64,000 nt of DNA from assembly GCF_015689335.1 (NCBI RefSeq), contig NZ_CP065053.1:5022001-5086000 (forward strand). The letters run 5' to 3'. Origin of the DNA: Massilia antarctica. GTDB lineage: Bacteria; Pseudomonadota; Gammaproteobacteria; Burkholderiales; Burkholderiaceae_D. The first letter of the stretch is position 1; every line of letters begins with the position of its first letter. Below the pieces are notes generated by a model. The model was not told the DNA's origin, searched no databases, and saw only the letters and a list, made by a program, of their open reading frames with translations. The translations under genes and the position numbers were made by a program. Below, piece by piece: positions 17,944 to 26,200 of this stretch.

Positions 17944-17971
17944 ACAACGGCGGCCCGCAGGCCGCCGTTGT
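17944..17971. terminator. Stem-loop between convergent lysR and POT genes
   Basis: A perfect 12-base-pair inverted repeat, ACAACGGCGGCC and GGCCGCCGTTGT, around a CGCA loop. It lies 4 bases after the LysR stop and 18 bases past the POT stop. No long T-run follows on either strand, but position favours bidirectional termination. Confidence 0.75.
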
Positions 17972-17988
17972 TCATGGTGCTACAGCGC

Positions 17989-19527
17989 TTACTTCACGCC
18001 GTGCATCAGCTTCTGGATCACCGGTGCGAGCAGGAACAGCAGCACGCCGCCGACCATCAGCGACCCGAAACCGTAGGTGTAGCCGTGCAGCGCGGAGGCG
18101 ATCGACATGCCCGATTCGCCACTGACACTGCTGGCGAAGATGCCGGACAGGTTATTGCCGATACCGGTCGAGAGGAACCAGCCGCCCATGCCCAGGCCGA
18201 CCAGGCGGGTCGGCGCGAGCTTGGTGACCATCGACAGCCCGATTGGGGACAGGCACAGCTCACCGATGGACTGGACCCAATAAACCGCGAACAGGGTCCA
18301 GAACGGGATCTTGCCGTAGGTAGGATCGACCAGGTGGGTCAGCGCGTACATGAGCAGGCCGAAAGCGAGGCCATTGAAGATGATGCCCAGGCCGAATTTG
18401 CGCGGAATGGATGGATTGGCGTTGACCTTGCCCATGGCGATCCAGACCCACGCGATGATCGGCGCGCAGGCGATGATGGCGACCGAATTGACGCTCTGGA
18501 ACCAGGCGGTCGGGAACTCGGTCATGCCGAATGGTGCGGTGATGAAGGACAGTGCGCCCTTGCGGTCGACGATGCTCTCGGCCAGGAAGGTGAACGAACT
18601 GCCTGCCTGTTCGAAGAACATCCAGAACAGGATATTGAAGGCGAAGATGATCATCATCGCGAAGGTTTTGTCGCGCGCGACTTTGCCGTCGCGGATGCCT
18701 TCGGCGATCAGCATGCCGGCCAGGATCAGGAACAGGATGGTGAGGACGACCTGCAGGTTGTTGGCACCGGCTTTGAGCAGGAAGTAAATGACCGGAATGA
18801 CCAGCAGCGCACCGCCGCCCACCATGAGCATGCGTTTCGGGCTATTGTCTGCCGCTGGCGGTGCGCCAATGCCCTTGAGGGCGGCGCGGCCGAAGAAGAA
18901 CCAGACAAGGCTGATCAGCATGCCGATACCGGAAGCGAAGAACACGACCTTGTAGGCCGGGATGTCGCCGGTGTTGAACACCTTCTGGGCCAGGAGCTGG
19001 GTAAAGATCGGGGCGAGGAATGCGCCGGCGTTGATGCCCATGTAAAAAATGGTGAAGCCGGAATCGCGGCGGGTATCGTTGAGCGCATACAGTTTGCCGA
19101 CCATGGTCGAGATGTTCGGTTTGAACAGGCCGTTACCGACGATGATGGTAGCCAGGCCCAGTTTGAACACATCTTCATTCGGGACCGTGATGGCGAACAG
19201 GCCGGCAGCCATGAAGGCGGCACCGATCAGGATCGAGCGCTGGTAGCCGATGACTTTGTCGGCGACATAGCCGCCGAAAACGGCGCCGGCGTACACCAGC
19301 GCGAGGTAGGAACCATAGGTCAGGTTGGCCGGCTGCTGGCCGCTGGCATCACCGCCGTAGAACTGCGTGACTATATATAGCACGAGCGCCCAGCGGATGC
19401 CATAGAAAGCAAAACGCTCCCAGAATTCGGTCATGAACAACATCCAGAGCGGACTTGGATGACCCAAGATCTGCTTGAACTCCGGGATTACAACTTCCTG
19501 GTGGGGTGTGGTAGCGGCACCGCTCAT
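17989..19527 (-). CDS. POT family di/tripeptide transporter
   Basis: A 512-residue proton-coupled oligopeptide transporter with about 14 transmembrane segments. POT signatures are clear: EFWERFAFYGIRW in TM1 (the E-x-x-E-R-F-x-Y-Y motif), the PTR2 signature in GAVFGGYVADKVIGYQRS, and FYMGINAGAFLAP. The C-terminal half contains FWMFFEQAGSSF, the conserved helix-7 substrate region. It should import di- and tripeptides across the inner membrane. The ATG at 19527 has an AGGAG ribosome binding site. It is divergent from ppnN. Confidence 0.95.
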   Translation of the reverse strand: MSGAATTPHQEVVIPEFKQILGHPSPLWMLFMTEFWERFAFYGIRWALVLYIVTQFYGGDASGQQPANLTYGSYLALVYAGAVFGGYVADKVIGYQRSILIGAAFMAAGLFAITVPNEDVFKLGLATIIVGNGLFKPNISTMVGKLYALNDTRRDSGFTIFYMGINAGAFLAPIFTQLLAQKVFNTGDIPAYKVVFFASGIGMLISLVWFFFGRAALKGIGAPPAADNSPKRMLMVGGGALLVIPVIYFLLKAGANNLQVVLTILFLILAGMLIAEGIRDGKVARDKTFAMMIIFAFNILFWMFFEQAGSSFTFLAESIVDRKGALSFITAPFGMTEFPTAWFQSVNSVAIIACAPIIAWVWIAMGKVNANPSIPRKFGLGIIFNGLAFGLLMYALTHLVDPTYGKIPFWTLFAVYWVQSIGELCLSPIGLSMVTKLAPTRLVGLGMGGWFLSTGIGNNLSGIFASSVSGESGMSIASALHGYTYGFGSLMVGGVLLFLLAPVIQKLMHGVK

Positions 19528-19781
19528 GCGGTTTCTCCTGAATTATGGTTATGGTCGGATAAATCATATGGACAGCCGCGGCTCGTGACCCCGGATTTCC
19601 AATAGGGTCGCATTTTAATGTAAATCGACTACGCCCAGCGAATTTTTGCCAGATGTGCTAATTAAGCCATGAAACGCGGTGGCGCAAGCACAGCCGAACT
19701 TGTGTCCCCCAAGAGCGGCGAGTTGTCGTATATTGGCATTGCAGGCTTGTTTGTTACACAGAATCGAAAAGGATTTGTACT

Positions 19782-21152
19782 ATGGAACATGACGTTGTCG
19801 ATACCCTGATTTCGCCGGAAGGCCAGCTGGAAGTGCTCTCGAAAGCCGAAGTCTGTAAGCTGCTCGACACCAGCCAGGGTGGCCTGTATCAAATCTTCCG
19901 CAACTGCGCGCTGGCGGTCCTGAACTGCGGCAGCACCATCGACGATGGAAAAGAACTGCTGGAACGTTATAAATCCTTCGATATCAGCATCGTGCAGCGC
20001 GAGCGCGGCATCAAGCTGGAGATCCGGGGCGCCCCGGCGATTGCCTTCGTCGATGGCAAAATGATCAAGGGCATCCACGAGCACCTGTTCGCGGTGCTGC
20101 GCGACATTATTTTCATCAGCAGCGAGGTGACCGACAATCCCAAGTTCGACATGTCGCGCACCGAAGGGATCACCGATTCGGTGTTCCATATCCTGCGCAA
20201 CGCCAATGTGCTGCAGCCGCAGCGCAATCCGAACCTGGTGGTGTGCTGGGGCGGACACTCGATCAACCGGATCGAATACAATTATTCGAAGGAAGTCGGC
20301 TACCAGATGGGCTTGCGCGACCTCGACATTTGCACCGGTTGCGGACCGGGTGCGATGAAAGGGCCGATGAAAGGGGCCACCATCGGCCACGCCAAGCAGC
20401 GCCTGGCGGGCGGGCGCTACCTGGGCATTTCGGAACCGGGCATCATCGCGGCCGAGTCGCCCAACCCGATCGTCAACGACCTGGTGATCATGCCGGATAT
20501 CGAAAAGCGGCTCGAAGCGTTCGTGCGCACGGGGCACGGGATCATCGTGTTCCCGGGCGGCGCCGGCACCGCCGAAGAGATTTTGTACATCCTCGGCATC
20601 CTGCTCCATCCGGACAATGCCGACATGCCGTATCCGCTCATTTTCACGGGACCGGAGACGGCGCGCGACTATTTCATCCAGATTAACCAGTTCATCGCCG
20701 ATACCCTGGGCGAGGAAGCGCAGAAACGCTACAAGATCATCATCGACGATCCGGAAATGGTGGCCAAGGAGATGCAGCTGGGGATCCGCCAGGTGCGCGA
20801 ATTCCGCAAATCGCGCAGCGATGCCTATTATTTCAACTGGCTGCTCAAGATCGACGAGGAATTCCAGCGTCCGTTCCGGCCGACGCACGAAAACATGCGC
20901 AACCTCTCCCTGCACAAGAACCAGGAAAAGCATCTGCTGGCGGCCAACCTGCGGCGAGCGTTTTCGGGCGTGGTGGCGGGTAACGTCAAGGACGAGGGCA
21001 TCCGCGCGATCGAAAAATTCGGGCATTTCGAGATTCACGGCGACGCCGCCATCATGGGACCGATGGATGCCTTGCTGTCCTCCTTCGTCGCGCAGAGCCG
21101 GATGAAGTTGCCGGGCAAGGCTTATACGCCTTGCTACCGCGTGATTACCTGA
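19782..21152 (+). CDS. ppnN: Pyrimidine/purine nucleotide 5'-monophosphate nucleosidase PpnN
   Basis: A 456-residue protein of the LOG superfamily. PpnN splits nucleoside monophosphates into base and ribose 5-phosphate and in E. coli is a (p)ppGpp target. The N-terminal PpnN-specific domain (1-140) precedes the Rossmann-like LOG domain with the diagnostic FPGGAGTAEE motif (about residue 258-267) and GCGPGAMKGPMKGA. The C-terminal PpnN domain is complete. Length and domain order match E. coli YgdH/PpnN rather than the shorter plant-type LOG proteins. The ATG at 19782 follows an AGGA box. Confidence 0.95.
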   Translation: MEHDVVDTLISPEGQLEVLSKAEVCKLLDTSQGGLYQIFRNCALAVLNCGSTIDDGKELLERYKSFDISIVQRERGIKLEIRGAPAIAFVDGKMIKGIHEHLFAVLRDIIFISSEVTDNPKFDMSRTEGITDSVFHILRNANVLQPQRNPNLVVCWGGHSINRIEYNYSKEVGYQMGLRDLDICTGCGPGAMKGPMKGATIGHAKQRLAGGRYLGISEPGIIAAESPNPIVNDLVIMPDIEKRLEAFVRTGHGIIVFPGGAGTAEEILYILGILLHPDNADMPYPLIFTGPETARDYFIQINQFIADTLGEEAQKRYKIIIDDPEMVAKEMQLGIRQVREFRKSRSDAYYFNWLLKIDEEFQRPFRPTHENMRNLSLHKNQEKHLLAANLRRAFSGVVAGNVKDEGIRAIEKFGHFEIHGDAAIMGPMDALLSSFVAQSRMKLPGKAYTPCYRVIT

Positions 21153-21178
21153 GCTGCCCAGGCCAGGCGCCGGCCGGC

Positions 21179-21209
21179 GCGCACCTGTTTTTCAACGGTG
21201 CGCCGCCGG
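21179..21209. terminator. Stem-loop between ppnN and the TonB receptor gene
   Basis: GCGCACC and GGTGCGC (21179-21185 and 21197-21203) flank an 11-base loop, and five more pairs form beyond a one-base bulge. It lies between two convergent stop codons. On the minus strand the loop contributes GAAAAACA rather than a trailing T-run. Confidence 0.55.
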
Positions 21210-21222
21210 TCCGGGGCCGGCT

Positions 21223-23307
21223 TCATTCGAGCTTTTTGACAAAGCCCACATACAGGCGCCGTGCGACGAAATGATCGAAGCCGGCCTGGCGGAACGTGCT
21301 CGCGTCGGTTCGATAGCTGCGTTTGCTGCCATCGAAAAGATCGCTGGCGTTGACTGTGAAGCTGAGCGTCTTGCTCAATTGGCGCTTCCAGCTCAGGTTC
21401 ACGCTGCTGCTCGCCCCATGCCGGCCGAGCGGTGTGATGCCGCCCGACTGGCCGTGCGCGTCGAGCGACACGTTGTCCGGTCCCGCGTTGTAGGCCGCGC
21501 TGACATTCACATAGCCCGAGAGACCGTCCTGGCGCACCATGCCATACAGGTCGGGCGTCGACAGCGCCACGCGGTAGGCGCCGCCGTCCACGCCAAGGCG
21601 CAGCGCCGCATCTGGTGTCCACGCCAGCGAGCCCGTGATGCCGGCCGAGCGGGCCTGGCCGCCATTCTGCTTCGAGGTCACCAGCACGTTGTCGGCGAAA
21701 CTGCGCGCATCGGCCACCGTATCGCGGCTGGTCCGGTAGAAGGCGCCGGCGCTGCCGCTCAACTGCCCCAGTTCCGCATCGGCGCCGATTTCCCATGAGG
21801 TCAGCTGCTGCGGCTTGAGGCCGGGGTTGCCGCGGCTCAGGTTTTGCGCATCGACGTAGGTGGTGAACGGATTGAGGTCGCGCGCATCCGGGCGCTGGAG
21901 GCTGCGGCGATAGGTGAGCGTCAGGTCGGTGTTGTCGCTGGCGGCGTGCTTGATGTGCAGGCTGGGATTGAATGCTTGCCAATGCCCTGTCTGCATGATG
22001 CCCTGCGCCGGACTCACCCGAAGCGCCATGCGCTCGAATCGTCCGCCCAGCAGCGCTTCCCACGTTCCACGCTTGATCTGGTCGGTAAGATAGACCGCGC
22101 TCAAGCTTGTCGCCACGGCATAGCCGTTGGTCGTGTGCGGATCTTGTGTTTCGGCTCCCGTCAAGCGATCGACCGACGCCTGATAATTGTCGAGGTCGTT
22201 GACCTCGTCCTGGAGGTCGAGGCCCATGCCCCACTGGCCGTGCTCCGTTGCACGGCTCCAGTCGACGGTGGCCTGCTTGAGTACGCGCGCCGAGCGGGTG
22301 GCGCCGTGACTGTAGGCGCTGGCGCGCACCGGTTCGACGTACACGTCGGTGTATGACTTGTCGATCAGGCCGCTCGTCTTGCTACGCTGGACCATTGCCT
22401 TCAGCGCGCTGCGATTGTCCTGATGGCTATAGCTGAGGCTGGCGTTGGCGTCGGACTGCTCGTTGGGGCCGTAGGAAATCCGATGATAGATGGTCTGGCC
22501 GGCTGTATCGCGGGCCTCGTTGAGTACGTCGAACAGCGGGTGCGAGCGGCGGCCGTTATATCCCGCCGACAGGCTCAGGCTATCGCTGTCGCCGAGGGCG
22601 TAATCGACGCCCAGTGCCGCGCTGTCGACCTTGCGGCGGACAAATACCTCCGACGATTGCACGGTCGTTCCGGCCTGGCCGCCAAGAGGATTATTCCAGT
22701 CGACCGCCGAGCGGCGCAATTTCTGCGTGCCGTCGCGGCGGTAAGCCAGGTTGCCATGAACGCTGATCTCCTTTCCGGTGACATCGCCCGACGTGCCGAC
22801 ATTCCACAGACCGTGGTCGGCGGCGCTGGCCTTGACCTGCGCGTGCGCCCCCGGCTTGCGGTTGCGCTTCAATACGATGTTGACGATCGCGCCGCCATTG
22901 GCGTTGTAGGCGGCGGAGGGATTGGTGATCACTTCGATGCCGGCAATATCGGCGCCGCTCATGGTCTGGAGCGCCACCGCCCGCTCATCGCCCGACATCA
23001 TCGCCGTCGGCTTGCCGTTGACCAGGACCGTGACCTGGGCATTTCCCTTCACCGCGATGTGCCCGTCGGACGTCACCGATATGCCGGGTGTCGACTGCAA
23101 CACGTCCTGGGCTGTACCGTTCGCCGCCCTTGCCATGTTGGAAACGTCATACACCGTCTTATCGAGCTTGTTGACGACCGGTTCCTTCCTGGCTGTCACG
23201 GTCACTGTCGCCACCTCGGCGTCTTGCGCGCGCGCCGGCTGCGCGGCGAGCCCGAACAGGATCAGGGACAGTGTCGTCCTGGGCAGGGTGCGTTGAATAA
23301 AATACAT
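21223..23307 (-). CDS. TonB-dependent receptor, outer-membrane beta-barrel family
   Basis: From the ATG at 23307 the product is 694 residues with a signal peptide (about 1-25, ending near PARAQDA) and a TonB-box-like EVATVTVTA. The plug domain follows (AQDVLQSTPGISVTSDG, VLVNGKPTAMMSGDE, IEVITNPSAAYNANG), then a beta-barrel of alternating aromatic strands. The type resembles the PF14905 outer-membrane receptors. The ligand is unknown. No Fur-box-like sequence is visible in the 100 bases upstream, so iron is not specially supported. Confidence 0.9.
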   Translation of the reverse strand: MYFIQRTLPRTTLSLILFGLAAQPARAQDAEVATVTVTARKEPVVNKLDKTVYDVSNMARAANGTAQDVLQSTPGISVTSDGHIAVKGNAQVTVLVNGKPTAMMSGDERAVALQTMSGADIAGIEVITNPSAAYNANGGAIVNIVLKRNRKPGAHAQVKASAADHGLWNVGTSGDVTGKEISVHGNLAYRRDGTQKLRRSAVDWNNPLGGQAGTTVQSSEVFVRRKVDSAALGVDYALGDSDSLSLSAGYNGRRSHPLFDVLNEARDTAGQTIYHRISYGPNEQSDANASLSYSHQDNRSALKAMVQRSKTSGLIDKSYTDVYVEPVRASAYSHGATRSARVLKQATVDWSRATEHGQWGMGLDLQDEVNDLDNYQASVDRLTGAETQDPHTTNGYAVATSLSAVYLTDQIKRGTWEALLGGRFERMALRVSPAQGIMQTGHWQAFNPSLHIKHAASDNTDLTLTYRRSLQRPDARDLNPFTTYVDAQNLSRGNPGLKPQQLTSWEIGADAELGQLSGSAGAFYRTSRDTVADARSFADNVLVTSKQNGGQARSAGITGSLAWTPDAALRLGVDGGAYRVALSTPDLYGMVRQDGLSGYVNVSAAYNAGPDNVSLDAHGQSGGITPLGRHGASSSVNLSWKRQLSKTLSFTVNASDLFDGSKRSYRTDASTFRQAGFDHFVARRLYVGFVKKLE

Positions 23308-23407
23308 GCCAGCATTGTAACGTTTCTGGCGGGGCAAGGGGCGCAATCGGGGCGCGGCGCGCAGTTTTTTTCGAGTGCCTGCGCCCGCGCTGCGGCGGGT
23401 GGAACGC

Positions 23408-23698
23408 TTACAAGCGACTGGCGTAGCGGCCCGATGGCGGCTCCAGCAAGAAGGCTGCAATGGCATCCCATCCACCGGAGGCGGTCACGGTCTCGATGTG
23501 CTTCTTGTGCGCCTGTTCGCTATCCCATTGCTCGACCAGGGTGAACACGGCCGGATCGTCGCTGGCGCGGAAGATGTCCACGCCGCGGCAGCCGGCAACG
23601 GCGGGCAGGTCGCGCTTGACGTTGTCGAGCATCGCGCGGAAATCGGATGCCGCCTCGGGCCGGGTGGTGAAGGTGATGATAAAGGTGGTGCCAGTCAT
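23408..23698 (-). CDS. Antibiotic biosynthesis monooxygenase (ABM) domain protein
   Basis: A 96-residue single-domain protein of the dimeric alpha/beta-barrel ABM/YgiN type: FIITFTTRPEAASDFRAML, a central CRGVDIFRA strand, and FTLVEQWDSEQAHKKHIET, the family's W-x-x-x-x-A-x-x-x-H signature. Relatives are cofactor-less monooxygenases or quinol-modifying proteins. It is the third gene of a minus-strand run after an ECF41 sigma factor and an AraC regulator, 96 bases from the AraC stop, so it is probably part of that redox-responsive unit. Confidence 0.85.
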   Translation of the reverse strand: MTGTTFIITFTTRPEAASDFRAMLDNVKRDLPAVAGCRGVDIFRASDDPAVFTLVEQWDSEQAHKKHIETVTASGGWDAIAAFLLEPPSGRYASRL

Positions 23699-23794
23699 GG
23701 TTGCTTCGCTTTGCGTACGGTGGTTGCGGCCGCGGATCGGCCGTGTGCACACGATAGGCCTTCGCGCGCGGCGCCGCCAGCGCCCGCGCTGCGC

Positions 23795-24712
23795 TTATAT
23801 TGACCGTGGCTGCTGACTTGCCAGTTGACGCACGTATTGGGCCGGCGGTGCGCCGTAGCGGCGCTTGAATTCGCGCGTGAAGTGCGCGGCGCTGTCGAAG
23901 CCCGTCATGGCGGCCACCTCGCCGGGCCGCCTGCCGCCGGCCAGCAGCAGTACTCTTGCCTCGTCGAGGCGCGTATTGCGCAAAAAATGCATCGGCGCCA
24001 GCCCGGCCACCTCGCGGAAAGTGTGGGCGAAGTGCGAGGGACTCATGGCCACCGCGCCGGCCAGTTCGGCGATGTCGAGCGGGCGGTGGAAGTGCTGCTG
24101 TATCAGCTGCACCGCCTTCTGGATGCGGGCGGCCGAACGCTTGACCTTGGCGGCGTCGCGGATGGCGCCCGCCGCTTCGGACCGGAGCAGGCGCACGATG
24201 ATTTCCTCGACGATGAGCGGGGCGATGGTGGCGCGGTCGATCGCCTGGTCGGTCGCCGGCAGCAGCCGCGTGAACGCGTCGAGCACCCGTTCGTCCACCG
24301 GCGCGACGTAGTTCGGGGCAGGGTCCGTGGTTGACGAGGGCGCCGCGTTGGCCAGCGCGATGAAGGTCTTCACCAGCAGGTCGGGCGGCAGGTCCATGTG
24401 GATCGCGAGGTAGGGCTGGCCGGGGCTGGCCTCGACCACGGTGCCGTCGCAACGTGTTTCGGCGCCGAGCACGAGGCAGCTCATTTCGTCGTAGGCGAGG
24501 GTGCTGGCGCCGAGACGTGCGCTCTTGCGGCCCTGGAGCACGACCACGATGCCCGGCGCCAGTGTCTGGGTCTTGTCGTAGCGGACCGGGGCCGAAAAGC
24601 GGTAGTAGCGTAGGCCCGGCCAGATCGAATCGGTGCGGCCTTCATTCACCGCGCGCGCGGCGACCATGCCACGCAGGCGGGCCAGGGATGTCGAACCGGC
24701 GTCGGAATTCAT
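23795..24712 (-). CDS. AraC family transcriptional regulator
   Basis: A 305-residue regulator. The N-terminal half matches the AraC_N type domain (IWPGLRYYRFSAPV, GIVVVLQGRKSARLG, LGAETRCDG), and the C-terminal 100 residues hold two helix-turn-helix motifs (DIAELAGAVAMSPSHFAHTF and AAMTGFDSAAHFTREFKRRYG). The ATG at 24712 overlaps the sigma factor stop by ATGA, so it is translated together with the ECF41 gene. That coupling suggests a second control layer over the sigma factor's targets. The effector is unknown. Confidence 0.92.
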   Translation of the reverse strand: MNSDAGSTSLARLRGMVAARAVNEGRTDSIWPGLRYYRFSAPVRYDKTQTLAPGIVVVLQGRKSARLGASTLAYDEMSCLVLGAETRCDGTVVEASPGQPYLAIHMDLPPDLLVKTFIALANAAPSSTTDPAPNYVAPVDERVLDAFTRLLPATDQAIDRATIAPLIVEEIIVRLLRSEAAGAIRDAAKVKRSAARIQKAVQLIQQHFHRPLDIAELAGAVAMSPSHFAHTFREVAGLAPMHFLRNTRLDEARVLLLAGGRRPGEVAAMTGFDSAAHFTREFKRRYGAPPAQYVRQLASQQPRSI

Positions 24713-25578
24713 GATGCGCGCGCCAGTTTGTCGGGGTTGCGCACGACGTAGATCGCGGCGATCCTGCCATCTTCCATATCGAACGACATGGTTGAATCGA
24801 GCCGGCCGTCGACAAGGCGCAGCAGGCCAGGCTGGCCGTTGATGATGGCATGTTCGAAGGTCGTTGCGGCGCCGTACTTGCGCGCCATGCTTTCGTAGAA
24901 GCGGGCGATCTTGTCGGCGCCGCGTACCACGTTGATGGTGGCCGAGACCTTGCCGCCGCCGTCGGCGCGGAAGGTGGCATCCGGCGCGAACAGTTGCGCC
25001 AGTTGTACGCGCTCGCCGCTTTGCGCGGCCGTCACGAAGCGTCCCAGCAGTTCCATGTGGGCCGCTTCGCTGACCGCAAAGCGCGGTTTGCCGGCGCGCA
25101 CCCGTTCGCGCGCGCGGTGCAGGAGCTGGCGGCAGGCAGCCTCGGTCTTGTCGACGGCGGCGGCGATGTCGGCGTAGTCGCAGTCGAACACCTCGTGCAG
25201 CAGGAACACCGCGCGTTCCTCGGGGCCGAGGCGCTCCAGCATCAGCATGAAGGCCATCGACATGTCGCCGGCCAGTTCCAGGCGCGACTCGGGCAAGTCG
25301 CTGGCGCGCGTGACGATCGGTTCGGCCAGCCAGGGGCCGATGTAGGCTTCGCGCTCGGCGATGGCGCTGCGCAGGCGGTCGATGCACAGGCGCGTGGTCA
25401 CGGTGACCAGCCAGGCGTCGGCGCTGGCGAGGTCCGCGCGCGTGTCATTGGCGTTCCAGCGCAGCCAGGTATCTTGCACGGCGTCGTCGGCGTCGGCACG
25501 CGAACCGAGCATGCGGTAGGCGATGCCGAACAGGCGCGGACGGATCTGGTGGAATTGGATGGTAAAGGTGTCGGTCAT
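24709..25578 (-). CDS. ECF41 group RNA polymerase sigma factor
   Basis: A 289-residue extracytoplasmic-function sigma factor with a fused C-terminal SnoaL-like domain. Sigma region 2 is near the N-terminus (FGIAYRMLGSRADADDAVQDTWLRW), region 4 around residues 130-185 (LGPEERAVFLLHEVFDCDYADIAA). The ECF41-specific motifs are all present: a WLAEP variant of WLPEP in the linker, DGGGK in the extension and NPDKL at the very end. In this group the extension, not an anti-sigma factor, controls activity. The divergent CMD gene carries its consensus promoter. The start at 25578 is the first ATG compatible with region 2. Confidence 0.95.
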   Translation of the reverse strand: MTDTFTIQFHQIRPRLFGIAYRMLGSRADADDAVQDTWLRWNANDTRADLASADAWLVTVTTRLCIDRLRSAIAEREAYIGPWLAEPIVTRASDLPESRLELAGDMSMAFMLMLERLGPEERAVFLLHEVFDCDYADIAAAVDKTEAACRQLLHRARERVRAGKPRFAVSEAAHMELLGRFVTAAQSGERVQLAQLFAPDATFRADGGGKVSATINVVRGADKIARFYESMARKYGAATTFEHAIINGQPGLLRLVDGRLDSTMSFDMEDGRIAAIYVVRNPDKLARAS

Positions 25579-25595
25579 TCTTTTTTGAGAAAGGC

Positions 25596-25622
25596 TGTCA
25601 CAAACGCTGCGACGGGTTCGTC
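25596..25622 (+). promoter_or_regulatory. ECF41-type promoter of the CMD gene
   Basis: TGTCACA at 25596-25602, a 16-base spacer, then CGTC at 25619-25622. This is an exact match, including spacing, to the consensus TGTCACA-N16-CGTC described for ECF41 sigma factors. It points toward the CMD gene, whose start is 50 bases downstream. Confidence 0.92.
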
Positions 25623-25671
25623 TAATGATTGTAAGGCCAAGCAATCAACTTCAACAAACAAAGGAATCAGC

Positions 25672-26106
25672 ATGGAACGCATCAATTTTCAAACCGCGTC
25701 GCCGAAAGCCATCAAGGCATGGTCGGCGCTCGAACAGTATATCGCCACGTCGAGTATCGACAAGCCGCTGGCGGAGCTGGTGCGCTTGCGCAGTTCGCAG
25801 ATCAATGGCTGCGCGTTTTGCGTGGACATGCATGCGACCGATGCGGCCAAGGGAGGCGAGACCGCGCGCCGCCTGCATGCGGTATCGGTATGGCGCGAGA
25901 CGCCGTTTTTCACGCCGCGCGAACGCGCCGCGCTGGGCTGGACCGAAACCATGACGCGCCTGGCGCAGCAGCCGGAGACGGGCGAGAGCTACGCGGCGCT
26001 GGCGGCGCAGTTCAGCGCCGAGGAAATGGTCGACCTCACCTTGCTGATTTCGACCATCAATGGGTGGAACCGCCTGGCGGTGGGATTTGCGAAGATGCCG
26101 GAATAA
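25672..26106 (+). CDS. Carboxymuconolactone decarboxylase (AhpD-like) family protein
   Basis: A 144-residue protein with the CMD/AhpD redox centre CAFCVDMH, in which the two cysteines of C-x-x-C and the histidine three residues on are the usual catalytic set. Members with this centre act as alkylhydroperoxidase-like enzymes rather than true decarboxylases. The ATG at 25672 follows an AAGGA box. The gene is divergent from the ECF41 sigma gene and carries its promoter, the standard partner of ECF41 sigma factors in other phyla. Confidence 0.93.
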   Translation: MERINFQTASPKAIKAWSALEQYIATSSIDKPLAELVRLRSSQINGCAFCVDMHATDAAKGGETARRLHAVSVWRETPFFTPRERAALGWTETMTRLAQQPETGESYAALAAQFSAEEMVDLTLLISTINGWNRLAVGFAKMPE

Positions 26107-26139
26107 GCGGCAGGCGGTGCGCGATTGACGACTAACGAG

Positions 26140-26162
26140 TGCCCCGGCGCATGGCCGGGGCA
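26140..26162. terminator. Stem-loop between CMD and Dyp peroxidase genes
   Basis: TGCCCCGGC and GCCGGGGCA form a perfect nine-base-pair stem with a GCATG loop, between convergent stop codons. No T-run follows. Confidence 0.65.
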
Positions 26163-26200
26163 AGTGGAGCCGCGAGCGCAGCATCGGGGAGGATTGCCGG

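Noticed and set aside
23308..23407. A Fur box upstream of the TonB-dependent receptor gene
   Set aside because: No 19-base Fur-like palindrome is visible, so iron regulation is not supported by sequence.
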